This document shows positions 16,906-25,371 of a DNA stretch of 64,000 bases, piece after piece (position 1 is the first letter of the stretch; each line of letters starts with the position of its first letter). A program made the translations under genes and the position numbers. The notes under the pieces were generated by a model. It was not told the origin of the DNA and made no database searches. It saw only the letters and a list, made by a program, of their open reading frames with translations. The DNA is from REEB76 sp049698775 (lineage in GTDB: Bacteria > Pseudomonadota > Gammaproteobacteria > Natronospirales > REEB76), in assembly GCA_049698775.1 (NCBI GenBank), contig JBAVYM010000007.1, positions 1 through 64,000 of the forward strand. The letters run 5' to 3'.

Positions 16906-18117
16906 ATGAAAATCTATCTGGTGGGCGGTGCGGTCCGCGACGAATTACTGGGCCTGCCGGTAAAAGAACGCGATTACGTGGTGGTGGGTGCGACGCCCGC
17001 CGAGATGGGCGCGCGCGGTTTCAAACCCGTAGGCAAGGACTTCCCGGTGTTCCTGCATCCCGAAACCCACGAGGAATACGCGCTGGCGCGTACCGAACGC
17101 AAGACCGCGCCTGGCTACCACGGTTTCGAATTCCACAGTGCGCCGGACGTCACGCTGGAAGACGACCTCAAACGCCGCGACCTGACCATCAATGCCATGG
17201 CCAAGGACAAACACAGCGGTTTGATTGATCCTTACCACGGCAAACGCGATCTGGACGCGCACCTGCTCAGACATGTATCGCCCGCATTCGCGGAAGACCC
17301 GGTACGGGTGCTGCGCGTGGCGCGCTTCGCCGCACGCTTCGCGTCCCTGGGTTTCAAGATTGCGCCTGAAACCCTGGTGCTGATGCGCACCATGACCGCG
17401 AGCGGTGAGGTGGACGCGCTGGTACCTGAGCGCGTGTGGCAGGAAACCGCGAAGGCACTCGCTTCAGAAAGCCCGGCGGTGTTTTTCAGTGAGCTGCGCG
17501 AATGCGGCGCGCTTGAGCGCGTGTTCCCGGAGATTGACCGGCTGTTCGGCATACCGCAGCCGGAAAAACATCATCCGGAAATTGACACCGGCGCGCATGT
17601 AATGATGGTTTTGGAACAGGCGTCACGATTGAACAACAACGTGGCGGTGCGCTTCGCCGCCCTGATGCACGATTTGGGCAAGGGCACGACACCCAAAGAT
17701 GTATTGCCGCACCATTACGGTCACGAGGAGCGCAGCGTGCAACTCGTGGAAGCCTTGTGCGAACGACTGCGGGTGCCGCGTGATTACCGCGAACTGGCGG
17801 TATTGGTGGCACGTTACCACGGCCTGGTGCATCGTGCCAAAGAATTGCGCGCGGAAACGCTGTTGAAACTGCTGCAGAACACCGACGCTTTCCGCCGGCC
17901 TGAGCGTTTTGAGCAATTCCTGCTGGCCTGCGAAGCCGACGCGCGTGGCCGCAAAGGTTTGGAGGACGCGCCTTATCCGCAGGCGGCGTATTTGCGCCAG
18001 GCGTTGGACGCGGCGCGCGCCGTGAAAACGCCGGTGGCGGAATCCGGTGCGGAAATCGGCAGGCAACTGCATGCTGCGCGGCTCGAGGCCATCCGCGCGG
18101 CGCTCAGCCGCGATTGA
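16906..18117 (+). CDS. cca: CCA-adding tRNA nucleotidyltransferase with HD domain
   Basis: 403 residues. The start at 16906 places MKIYLVGGAVRDELLGL at the N-terminus, as in the family. The enzyme adds or repairs the CCA end of tRNA without a template. The nucleotidyltransferase core has the GGAVRD loop, ERDYVVVG (catalytic acids), RRDLTINAMA, and the template region DPVRVLRVARFAARF. An HD phosphohydrolase domain follows from about residue 220 (HVMMVLEQ, HDLGKGTTP, HHYGHE), as in the E. coli multifunctional enzyme with 2',3'-phosphodiesterase and phosphatase activity. Confidence 0.94.
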   Translation: MKIYLVGGAVRDELLGLPVKERDYVVVGATPAEMGARGFKPVGKDFPVFLHPETHEEYALARTERKTAPGYHGFEFHSAPDVTLEDDLKRRDLTINAMAKDKHSGLIDPYHGKRDLDAHLLRHVSPAFAEDPVRVLRVARFAARFASLGFKIAPETLVLMRTMTASGEVDALVPERVWQETAKALASESPAVFFSELRECGALERVFPEIDRLFGIPQPEKHHPEIDTGAHVMMVLEQASRLNNNVAVRFAALMHDLGKGTTPKDVLPHHYGHEERSVQLVEALCERLRVPRDYRELAVLVARYHGLVHRAKELRAETLLKLLQNTDAFRRPERFEQFLLACEADARGRKGLEDAPYPQAAYLRQALDAARAVKTPVAESGAEIGRQLHAARLEAIRAALSRD

Positions 18118-18139
18118 GCCCCGCTCAGTGCGTAGCCGC

Positions 18140-19339
18140 TTAGAGCGTATGGCTTAAATCCCGCAAACTGAACCCGCGCAACGGCAGATCGAGATCCTTG
18201 AGAAAAGCCATGGCCTTGAAGCGCTCGCCCATCTCCTCCGGCAGAGTCAGCAGTTTCACTTCTCGCGAAGTCTTCCAGTCAGTCGCCTGTTCCGCCAATT
18301 CCAGAGCCATCAGGAATTGCGCCTGGGTGGTGTAGCCCGCGAGCGTCAAACCTGCGGCCGTGCCCGCTTCCGCCACCGCGGTGAAATCCACGTGCGCGGT
18401 AATATCCTGCAGACCGGGAAACAGGAAGGGATCGTCATGCGCGCGCTGGCGGTAATGGCACATGAGCGTGCCCATGTGGCGCTCGGGGTGGTAATAGGCG
18501 GCGCGCGTGTAACCGTAATCCACGAACAACAAGGCGCCGCGCGCGAGTGTGTCCGACAAACTATGGAAAAACGCCGGCAGCCGCGGACAAATCTCTGAGC
18601 GGTAATCCTCCACCAACGACACGGGCAAGGTGGCCTCGAACGCCCCCAGGGCGGCGTGCAATTCTGCGTGCGCCGATTGAAGTTGCCAGGCAAAACCGTT
18701 GCCTTTCGCAGTTACCTTGAATTCGTCGAAGCCGTCGTGCGACCGGCGAAAGCGGCTTACGGGCAGAGCATCCAGCACCTCGTTTGCCAGAATCACTCCG
18801 GAAAAAGCCTGCGGCAAATGTTCGAGCCATTGCACTCTTTCCAGCAGCACGGGCGCGCGTTCCGTCAACGTGCGCCGCTGGCGTTCACGCAGTTCCGCAC
18901 TCACTTCAAGGATCAGGTAATGCCTCGGCAGGGATTTGCGGCGCGCAAGCTCCGCGAGCAGGTCCGCCGCCATGACACCGGAACCCGCGCCCAGTTCCAG
19001 GATATCGCCAGCACCGAGCGCCGCGAGTATTTCGGCAGACTGTAGCGCGAGGCAGCGGGAAAACAGCGGCGACAACTCCGGCGCGGTTACAAAATCCCCG
19101 GCCGCACCGAATTTGCGTGCGCCGGCGCTGTAATAGCCGAGACCCGGCGCGTACAGCGCCAGTTCCATGTAGCATTCGAAGCCGATGGCGCCGCCCTGCG
19201 CCGCGATCTCGGCCCGAATCCGCGTGCTCAGGCGTTCGCTGTGGGCGAGAGCGTCCGGCGAAGGCTCCGGCAGTTCCTGGATGGATTGGCGGATGGACAG
19301 CACGGGTTTCTGGTTTAATGAGCGCAGGCTTGAGGTCAC
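18140..19339 (-). CDS. SAM-dependent methyltransferase, MidA/NDUFAF7 family
   Basis: 399 residues from a GTG at 19339; no clear RBS, so the exact start is uncertain. Hallmarks of the MidA family: FECYMELALYAPGLGYYS, FVTAPELSPLFSRCLA, the SAM-binding loop LELGAGSGVMAADLL, and VILANEVLDALPV. The mitochondrial homologue methylates an arginine in complex I; the bacterial target is not settled. It is divergent from the FolM-like gene with only 11 bp between starts. Confidence 0.88.
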   Translation of the reverse strand: MTSSLRSLNQKPVLSIRQSIQELPEPSPDALAHSERLSTRIRAEIAAQGGAIGFECYMELALYAPGLGYYSAGARKFGAAGDFVTAPELSPLFSRCLALQSAEILAALGAGDILELGAGSGVMAADLLAELARRKSLPRHYLILEVSAELRERQRRTLTERAPVLLERVQWLEHLPQAFSGVILANEVLDALPVSRFRRSHDGFDEFKVTAKGNGFAWQLQSAHAELHAALGAFEATLPVSLVEDYRSEICPRLPAFFHSLSDTLARGALLFVDYGYTRAAYYHPERHMGTLMCHYRQRAHDDPFLFPGLQDITAHVDFTAVAEAGTAAGLTLAGYTTQAQFLMALELAEQATDWKTSREVKLLTLPEEMGERFKAMAFLKDLDLPLRGFSLRDLSHTL

Positions 19340-19350
19340 AAGGCAGAGTT

Positions 19351-20103
19351 ATGAGAAATGATACCCGAACGCTCAGCGGCAAAACCGCACTCATCACCGG
19401 CGCGGCGCGGCGCATTGGCGCGGTGGTCGCGCGGCGGCTGCACGCGGAAGGCATGAACCTGGTACTGCATTACCGCAGTTCGGAACAAGATGCCAAAGCC
19501 CTGTGCCAATCCCTCAATGCGACACGTCGCGATTCGGCAGTGCTCGCGCAGGCGGACCTGGCGGAGGTGGACGGTTTTGTTTCACTCATCAAAACCGCCC
19601 TGCAATGGGGCAGCCTCGACCTGCTGGTGAACAATGCCTCCACGTTTTATCCCACGCCCATTGGCAAGGTGAGCGAGCCGGATTGGGACAATCTCATGAC
19701 CAGCAATCTCAAGGCGCCGTTCTTTCTGTCGCAGGCCGCGGCGCCGCATCTCAAGCAAAGCCACGGCGTCATCATCAACATGGTGGACATCCATGCACGC
19801 CGCCCCTTGCGCGAACACACCGTGTATTCCACCGCCAAGGCCGGCTTGGCCATGCTGACCCTTTCGCTGGCGCGGGAACTGGGGCCGGAGGTGCGCGTGA
19901 ACGGCGTCGCCCCCGGTCCGATCCTGTGGCCTGCACAAGGACTCGATGAGAACGCCAAGCAAGCCATCCTCGACAACACCGCGCTCAAACGCGCCGGCTC
20001 GCCGGACGACATCGCTGGCGCCATCGTCTATCTGATGCGCGATGCGGAGTACGTCACCGGCCAGATTCTGGCGATTGATGGAGGGCGGAGTATTGGTTGG
20101 TAG
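19351..20103 (+). CDS. folM: Pteridine reductase (FolM-like short-chain dehydrogenase)
   Basis: 250 residues. The glycine-rich loop reads TGAARRIG, the Arg-containing form typical of pteridine reductases that sets NADPH preference. NNAS, a MVDIHARRP stretch in place of the usual serine strand, and YSTAKAG (Tyr-x3-Lys) complete the active site. It ends in the usual ILAIDGGRS. It likely reduces dihydrofolate or dihydromonapterin. folK and folB nearby fit a pterin role. The start at 19351 is very close to the divergent MidA gene, so the two probably share a compact promoter. Confidence 0.85.
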   Translation: MRNDTRTLSGKTALITGAARRIGAVVARRLHAEGMNLVLHYRSSEQDAKALCQSLNATRRDSAVLAQADLAEVDGFVSLIKTALQWGSLDLLVNNASTFYPTPIGKVSEPDWDNLMTSNLKAPFFLSQAAAPHLKQSHGVIINMVDIHARRPLREHTVYSTAKAGLAMLTLSLARELGPEVRVNGVAPGPILWPAQGLDENAKQAILDNTALKRAGSPDDIAGAIVYLMRDAEYVTGQILAIDGGRSIGW

Positions 20104-20212
20104 ACCATGATTCATACTCAAGTTAATGAATTTTGTACTGACTTACTCTGAAACATTAGCATTGCCGAAGACATGGGATGAACAAAAGCGCTGCCTTGAA
20201 GTGCAAAAGGCG

Positions 20213-21049
20213 TTATTCGGCAACGCTCCGCGGACGTATATTTACAAATGATTTACGCAAATCCCAATGACAATGCCATAGTGTCAATACAATCGAAAGC
20301 AGAATGGTCAGCATACGCGCAATATTGGCATCAGTATTCCCCAGGGCCGAATTGCCGGCACTGAACACCGTCCACCAGGAATTCATAAGTGCGTGCATAG
20401 CGATCGGTACCCAAAGGTTGTATTCCCACGTTACATACAGCCATGCAAACCAGAGGCTGCCTAGGCCCGTGATAATGAGAATACCGACAGAATCTCCGAT
20501 TCCGTGTACCTCGTATAAATGGCCAATGGCAAAAAATACCGTCGGCAGAATGATCGAGAGCCAAAAGCCCATGCGCACTCGCCGGTAAAGCAGGCCAAAA
20601 GCAAAACCCCGGAACAGGATTTCCTCCGCGAAACCGGAAACAAATCCAAATACAACTACTTGTAGCAGCACATCGACAGTAAGCGTTGCATGCCCGATCA
20701 CACTGAATATGATCAGCATTGGCAAGCCTGAGAAGAAGCCCACCAGCCAGCCTGTTTTGAAATTCCCTTTTAACCCCAATTCGCACAGGGCCTGAAGTAG
20801 CGACCTGCGAAACAGGAACATGATTGCCAGAGTGCAGACTACCCACGCTACCACTTGTTGTGTGGTGTAAAGCGTAGCAAACAATAGCTGACTGTCAAAT
20901 TTAGAAAGCGACAACTGATGAATGACTGTTGAAATCCCTATCCACCGCACCACTATCTGCGGAACGACAACTAAGAACAGGAATACACCGATAATCCAGG
21001 CTATCTGAATGAGCCTATTCTTGGGTATGTGAGATCTAAGTTGAGCCAT
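20213..21049 (-). CDS. CPBP-family intramembrane metalloprotease
   Basis: 278 residues with about seven to eight hydrophobic segments. The Abi/CAAX-protease signature is present: FAEEILFRGFAFG (EExxxR) at about 140-152, FFAIGHLYEVHG, and a third motif near IAMHALMNSWW (HxxxN). These residues form the glutamate/histidine metal site of the CAAX prenyl protease and bacteriocin-immunity family. The physiological substrate is unknown. Its codon use and AT content differ from its GC-rich neighbours, which may indicate later acquisition. It stands alone, with no clear terminator on either side. Confidence 0.85.
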   Translation of the reverse strand: MAQLRSHIPKNRLIQIAWIIGVFLFLVVVPQIVVRWIGISTVIHQLSLSKFDSQLLFATLYTTQQVVAWVVCTLAIMFLFRRSLLQALCELGLKGNFKTGWLVGFFSGLPMLIIFSVIGHATLTVDVLLQVVVFGFVSGFAEEILFRGFAFGLLYRRVRMGFWLSIILPTVFFAIGHLYEVHGIGDSVGILIITGLGSLWFAWLYVTWEYNLWVPIAMHALMNSWWTVFSAGNSALGNTDANIARMLTILLSIVLTLWHCHWDLRKSFVNIRPRSVAE

Positions 21050-21161
21050 AGTTGAATTTTAGCGAGAGCGTCACGCTATTCGACAATACACCCCTTGAGT
21101 AATCGAAATTGAACTTCCGCAATAAAGATGCTTGAAACGGCCTGGTAGCGATTCCGAACGA

Positions 21162-22484
21162 CTAATAAGCATTGACCAGATTTTGCCAGCCATATTTCCG
21201 GAGTGCTGGTCGCAGTGCTTCTGCACGCGATAACGCGCGTGCCGCCATCGCCGACGCCGGTCCGCAGTTACCGTTGGCGATGTAATAGAGTGCGGTCGAG
21301 AGTGAGGCTTCACTGCTGTCGCCGAGCGGATAACTCAGATCGTCCACCGCCGGGCAGGTGGGCGCGAAGCCGCTGAAATAATCTCCGAAGCCTGCCGCGT
21401 TGGTCATTTTAAAGGTCATTGGATACAGCACATTACTGCAAAAATTGAAGCCGTTTTCGCCTACCGGTTTGCCGAAGGTGGTGCTACCCACCGTCACCAC
21501 GTCTATGTAAGGTTTTAGGGCGTTGATGAGCAGCTCGCTCGCTGAGGCGGTAGCGTCGGTGGTGATGATCACCACGCGGTTCAGGTTCAGCCCGTTTGTG
21601 ACGGTCTGAAAGTCGAGTGTCTGATTTTGGTCCGTATGCAGGCTGTTGAAATTCAGCGTGGCAAAGGTTTGATTGGCGTCGCCGTTGCCGACGACAAGCG
21701 AACCGAGAAACTGCGCCACGGATAGCAGGCCGCCGCCGTTATAGCGCTCGTCAATAATCAGCTCATTGTCGCCGTCCGACTGGAATTGTGCGAACGCCTG
21801 TTGCAGTTCGTCGGTGGAGGGCGTGATGAAATTCTGGAAAAAGAAATAGCCGACTTGGCGCCCCCCGGCGGTGAAGCTCTGCACCAGCGACACGTTCGGC
21901 TGGGTAATCACCGCCTCGGTGAGCGTAACGTTCTGCGTAGCGCCGCCGGGTGCCTGATATTCGAGACTGATTGTGGCGCCCAGCTGCTCGGAACCAAAAG
22001 CAAATCCCAGCTGATTATTGGCAATGAGCGTCACCACCGGCGTACCGTTGATAGACAGGATGTAACCGCCGCGCACAAAGCCGGCACTTGCGGCGGGACT
22101 GTCAGGATAAACGTCGGTCAACTGCAACTGGTTACCGTTGACGATCTCTTCGCTGATGCCGACGCCGACGTACTGGCCAGCGCCGTAAAACGCCTGATTG
22201 GACGCCTGAGTAGTGATATAGCTGAAGCGGTCCAGCGGTTGGTACAGCAGCGCGTCCAGAAACGAAGTGGTGTCGCTGTAGCTTGCGGGATCAACATTGC
22301 CCGGCAAGTACTGGTTCCAGTAATACCAGGATTGCATGATGGCAAGAATTTGCTGGTTCTGGCCGGTGATCGAGCAAGTGCCGGCGGTGGTTTGCGCTTG
22401 CGACACGCCGCCTGAGCCACCGCCGCAACCGGACACCAGCAATACCAGCACACATACCCATGAACCGGTCAGCAGCTTGCGCAT
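21162..22484 (-). CDS. S41 family C-terminal processing peptidase-like lipoprotein
   Basis: 440 residues. The signal peptide ends in a lipobox LLVSGC (Cys20), so the protein is probably lipid-anchored. A PDZ-like domain (about 100-185) contains VGVGISEEIV, PAASAGFVRGGYILSING. The S41 protease domain follows, with FFFQNFITPSTDELQQAF, IIDERYNGGG, a serine in TDATASASELLINAL and GSTTFGKPVGENGF carrying the lysine, so the Ser-Lys dyad looks intact. The C-terminal region has three Cys in an unassigned extension. It differs from the shorter CtpA at 44446. The substrate is unknown. Confidence 0.87.
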   Translation of the reverse strand: MRKLLTGSWVCVLVLLVSGCGGGSGGVSQAQTTAGTCSITGQNQQILAIMQSWYYWNQYLPGNVDPASYSDTTSFLDALLYQPLDRFSYITTQASNQAFYGAGQYVGVGISEEIVNGNQLQLTDVYPDSPAASAGFVRGGYILSINGTPVVTLIANNQLGFAFGSEQLGATISLEYQAPGGATQNVTLTEAVITQPNVSLVQSFTAGGRQVGYFFFQNFITPSTDELQQAFAQFQSDGDNELIIDERYNGGGLLSVAQFLGSLVVGNGDANQTFATLNFNSLHTDQNQTLDFQTVTNGLNLNRVVIITTDATASASELLINALKPYIDVVTVGSTTFGKPVGENGFNFCSNVLYPMTFKMTNAAGFGDYFSGFAPTCPAVDDLSYPLGDSSEASLSTALYYIANGNCGPASAMAARALSRAEALRPALRKYGWQNLVNAY

Positions 22485-22514
22485 GGGAAACTTCCGCGTG
22501 TTTCGACCAGCCTG

Positions 22515-23003
22515 TTATAAACCCTGAAGCACCACCGCCACAAGCGGCTGGCCGGCGGCGTCGAACGCTCGCCAGTGCTCAGCGAAACTCCTTCCGGTGA
22601 GCGGATGGCGCCGTTCGGGGGCAAGGTCCGTGAGCGGCTTGAGCACATAGGCGTATTTGAGGATTTCCCGGCGCGGCAATTTTAGCGGGGATTCCGAAAT
22701 CAAATCGCCGTATAAGAGCAGGTCCAGGTCCAGAGTACGGGGCGCAAACCGCGGACCGCCGCGCGTGCGGCCGCATTGCAATTCGATTTCGTCCAACGCC
22801 GCATGCACACTGGCGGCGTTCTGATTGCTTTCGAACTTCACCGCCAGATTCAGGAAATCGTCGCCCTTGAACCCCACGGCGGGATTGCGGTACACAGGCG
22901 ACACGCGCAGCACGCCGAAGCGCTGGCGCAAACCCCGCACGGCTTCGCGCACCCGCCGCTCGGGTTCGACGTTGCTGCCGATGCCCACAAAAACCTCGGT
23001 CAT
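22515..23003 (-). CDS. folK: 2-amino-4-hydroxy-6-hydroxymethyldihydropteridine diphosphokinase
   Basis: 162 residues, the normal HPPK length. It transfers pyrophosphate from ATP to 6-hydroxymethyl-dihydropterin in folate synthesis. Signature PRTLDLDLLLYGD (metal-binding Asp pair) and the N-terminal VGIGSNVEPERRV are both clear, with FLNLAVKFES in between. Its ATG overlaps the folB stop by 4 nt (ATGA), so it is translationally coupled to folB. Confidence 0.95.
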   Translation of the reverse strand: MTEVFVGIGSNVEPERRVREAVRGLRQRFGVLRVSPVYRNPAVGFKGDDFLNLAVKFESNQNAASVHAALDEIELQCGRTRGGPRFAPRTLDLDLLLYGDLISESPLKLPRREILKYAYVLKPLTDLAPERRHPLTGRSFAEHWRAFDAAGQPLVAVVLQGL

Positions 23004-23359
23004 GCGGATGGGCTGCCGCGTTCGATGCTTACGCCCACGCTCTTGCTGCCGCTGACCGCGCCGGGTTTGTGCAGCGTGACTATCACGTGTTTGACCTTGA
23101 ATTCGTCGAGGATGAGCTGGGCGACTTTCTCCGCCAGCGTTTCCACCAACTGGAATTGCGCTTCACTCACGAACTGGGCCACGCGCTTCGCGACCGCCTT
23201 GTAATCCAGGGTGTCCTCGATGCGATCGCTTTTGGCGGCGCGGCCGATGTCGGCGCTCATGTCCAGATCGAGGCTCACGATCTGCTTGATGCGCCGTTCC
23301 CAATCGTAAATGCCGACGACGGTCTCGATGCGCAGATCGCGGATGAAAACAATGTCCAT
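23000..23359 (-). CDS. folB: Dihydroneopterin aldolase
   Basis: 119 residues from ATG 23359. It converts dihydroneopterin to 6-hydroxymethyl-dihydropterin, the step before FolK. Typical motifs are VGIYDWERRIKQ (catalytic Glu region), DTLDYKAVAKRV, LVETLAEKVAQLIL and a closing VTLHKPGA with the conserved Lys. It is 14 bp downstream of tsaD and overlaps folK, giving the operon tsaD-folB-folK. Confidence 0.94.
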   Translation of the reverse strand: MDIVFIRDLRIETVVGIYDWERRIKQIVSLDLDMSADIGRAAKSDRIEDTLDYKAVAKRVAQFVSEAQFQLVETLAEKVAQLILDEFKVKHVIVTLHKPGAVSGSKSVGVSIERGSPSA

Positions 23360-23373
23360 GTCAGTCCTTTTAT

Positions 23374-24384
23374 TCAAGGCGCCACAAGGCTGTCCAGCGG
23401 CCAGCGCGCGGTCACAGCCAGGGAGGCGGGCTTTGCGTCTTGCGCCAGCCGCAAGCAGCCGGCGTACGCGATCATGGCGCCGTTGTCGGTGCAAAACTCG
23501 AGACGCGGATAAAACACTTCGCCGCCGAGCTGCCGCACACGTTCTTGCAGGCGCACGCGCAACGAACGGTTCGCACCTACGCCGCCTGCCACCACCAAAC
23601 GTCGCTGGCCGGTTTCCACAAGCGCACGTTCGCATTTGATCATCAGCGTATCCACCACCGCGTCTTCGAAAGCGCGCGCCAGATCGGCTTTGGTCTGGAT
23701 GTCATCCGGCGCGGTTTTGAGCGCGGTAAGCACCGCGGTCTTGAGCCCGCTGAAACTGAAATCCAATCCTGGCCGGTCGGTCATGGGCCGCGGCAATTTG
23801 AAGCGTCCGGCCACGCCCTGTTCCGCCAGTTTTGCCAGGGCCGGCCCGCCGGGATAGGGCAAACCCAGAAGTTTCGCCACCTTGTCGAAGGCTTCGCCGG
23901 CGGCGTCGTCCACTGACTCGCCCAGGGTCCGGTATTGCCCCACACCCCGGACATCCACCAGCAGGGTATGGCCGCCCGACACCAGCAGCGCCACGAACGG
24001 AAAGGCCGGTGATGGGGTTTCGAGCATAGGTGCGAGCAGATGGCCTTCCATGTGGTGGATGCCGATGGCGGGAATCTTCCAGGCAAAAGCCAGGGCTCGC
24101 GCCAAGCAGGCGCCCACCAACAAGGCGCCCATGAGGCCGGGGCCGGCGGTATAGGCAATGCCGTCAATCTGTTCGGGGCGGGTGTCCGCCTCGGCGAGCG
24201 CCATGCGGATCATGGGCAGCAGCTTGCGGATGTGGTCTCGCGAGGCGAGTTCCGGCACCACGCCACCATATTCGGCATGCAGCGGAATCTGACTGTACAA
24301 GGCATGCGCCAACAGCCCGCGTTCGGCGTCATACACGGCGACGCCGGTTTCATCACAGGAGGTTTCGATGCCCAAGACCCGCAT
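23374..24384 (-). CDS. tsaD: tRNA N6-threonylcarbamoyladenosine transferase
   Basis: 336 residues. TsaD joins threonylcarbamoyl-AMP to A37 of ANN-decoding tRNAs, working with TsaB and TsaE. ASKHA fold: LGIETSCDETGVAVYD at the N-terminus, the metal-binding HHMEGHLLAP, VSGGHTLLV, and VAGGVGANRSLR. The length is normal. It is divergent from rpsU, as in many gammaproteobacteria, and leads the folate genes. Confidence 0.96.
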   Translation of the reverse strand: MRVLGIETSCDETGVAVYDAERGLLAHALYSQIPLHAEYGGVVPELASRDHIRKLLPMIRMALAEADTRPEQIDGIAYTAGPGLMGALLVGACLARALAFAWKIPAIGIHHMEGHLLAPMLETPSPAFPFVALLVSGGHTLLVDVRGVGQYRTLGESVDDAAGEAFDKVAKLLGLPYPGGPALAKLAEQGVAGRFKLPRPMTDRPGLDFSFSGLKTAVLTALKTAPDDIQTKADLARAFEDAVVDTLMIKCERALVETGQRRLVVAGGVGANRSLRVRLQERVRQLGGEVFYPRLEFCTDNGAMIAYAGCLRLAQDAKPASLAVTARWPLDSLVAP

Positions 24385-24388
24385 TTCT

Positions 24389-24417
24389 TTGCAATTCTAC
24401 ACGCCGGTCGGTAAAAT
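24389..24417 (+). promoter_or_regulatory. Sigma-70 promoter of rpsU
   Basis: TTGCAA (24389-24394), 17-nt spacer, TAAAAT (24412-24417); about 60 bp before the rpsU ATG. Confidence 0.6.
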
Positions 24418-24479
24418 TCCCGCCCTTTCCGGCCGGCCCCGGGCCGTCCAAGCCACAGATTATTGAAGGTGAGAACTGA

Positions 24480-24695
24480 ATGCCCAGCGTCCGCGTGAAG
24501 GAAAACGAGCACTTTGATGCCGCCCTGCGCCGCTTCAAACGCTCCTGCGAAAAAGCCGGCGTCATGACCGAGTTGCGCCGCCGCGAGTTTTACGAAAAGC
24601 CCACCCAGGAGCGCAAGCGCAAGCAGGCCGCCGCCGTGAAGCGCCACCTGAAGAAACTTTCCCGCGAGCAGTCACGCCATATCCGCCTGTACTGA
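24480..24695 (+). CDS. rpsU: 30S ribosomal protein S21
   Basis: 71 residues, the standard length. Begins PSVRVKENEHFDAALRRFKR and ends in a basic tail (KKLSREQSRHIRLY). S21 helps 30S initiation near the anti-Shine-Dalgarno. It is the first gene of the macromolecular synthesis cluster, separated from yqeY-dnaG-rpoD by a strong terminator that can adjust the ratio of products. Confidence 0.97.
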   Translation: MPSVRVKENEHFDAALRRFKRSCEKAGVMTELRRREFYEKPTQERKRKQAAAVKRHLKKLSREQSRHIRLY

Positions 24696-24730
24696 TTCGG
24701 TTCGAAGTCCAGGTTCCCGAGCTATCACAG

Positions 24731-24765
24731 ACGGCGCTTTCCAGTTGAAAGCGCCGTTTCGTTTT
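24731..24765 (+). terminator. Terminator after rpsU
   Basis: Stem ACGGCGCTTTC / GAAAGCGCCGT with a CAGTT loop, then TTTCGTTTT. It runs directly into the RBS of yqeY, so readthrough or a weak attenuator must feed the downstream genes unless they have their own promoters. Confidence 0.85.
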
Positions 24766-24778
24766 GGAGGTTGCACGC

Positions 24779-25225
24779 ATGTCGCTGAAAGACCGCCTTA
24801 CCAATGACATGAAGGACGCACTGCGCGCCGGCAACAAACCACGTCTGTCGGTTATCCGCATGATGCTCGCGGCGGTCAAACAGCGCGAAGTGGACGAACG
24901 CATCCAGCTTGACGACACCCAGGTGCTGGCGGTGCTGGACAAGATGCTGAAACAGCACCGCGAATCGGTGGCGCAATACGAAATAGGCAAACGCCAGGAT
25001 CTGGTGGATCAGGAGCTCGCGGAAATCAAGCTGATCCAGACCTATCTGCCGGCACAGCTTTCCGAAGCCGAACTGGATCGGCTGATCATGGATGCCATCC
25101 AGTCCACCGGCGCCGGTTCCATCAAGGATATGGGCAAGGTCATGGGCCTGCTCAAATCCCAGGTGCAGGGCCGCGCCGACATGGGCGCCGTGAGCGCGCG
25201 CATCAAGGCGAAATTGGGCGGCTGA
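24779..25225 (+). CDS. GatB/YqeY domain protein
   Basis: 148 residues from ATG 24779, with GGAGG 8 nt upstream. An all-alpha protein: SLKDRLTNDMKDALRAGNK, LSVIRMMLAAVKQREVD, LDKMLKQHRESVAQY, and a C-terminal GatB-like tail domain (IKDMGKVMGLLKSQVQGRAD). Related to the tRNA-binding end of GatB; the role of free YqeY proteins is unclear. Sits between rpsU and dnaG, as in many gamma- and betaproteobacteria. Confidence 0.9.
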   Translation: MSLKDRLTNDMKDALRAGNKPRLSVIRMMLAAVKQREVDERIQLDDTQVLAVLDKMLKQHRESVAQYEIGKRQDLVDQELAEIKLIQTYLPAQLSEAELDRLIMDAIQSTGAGSIKDMGKVMGLLKSQVQGRADMGAVSARIKAKLGG

Positions 25226-25285
25226 CGGTTCGCGTTCGTGTCCGCGCAAATCGTGGACGTAGTCTATTCTTGTAAAGTCCTTGCG

Positions 25286-25364
25286 GTGAGGAGTGAGGGG
25301 TGAGGAGTGAGGAATAAATGCCTTGCTCATGCCTGCTCCTCACCCTTCACGCCTCACCCCTCAC
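25286..25364. repeat. Inverted purine-rich repeat in front of dnaG
   Basis: The left arm (25286-25312) is a run of GTGAGG/AGTGAGG units; the right arm (25336-25364) is its imperfect complement (CTCCTCACCC ... CTCACCCCTCAC). The inner 13 bases GTGAGGGGTGAGG pair perfectly. The element ends 8 nt before the dnaG ATG. Confidence 0.75.
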
Positions 25365-25371
25365 TGTTCAA

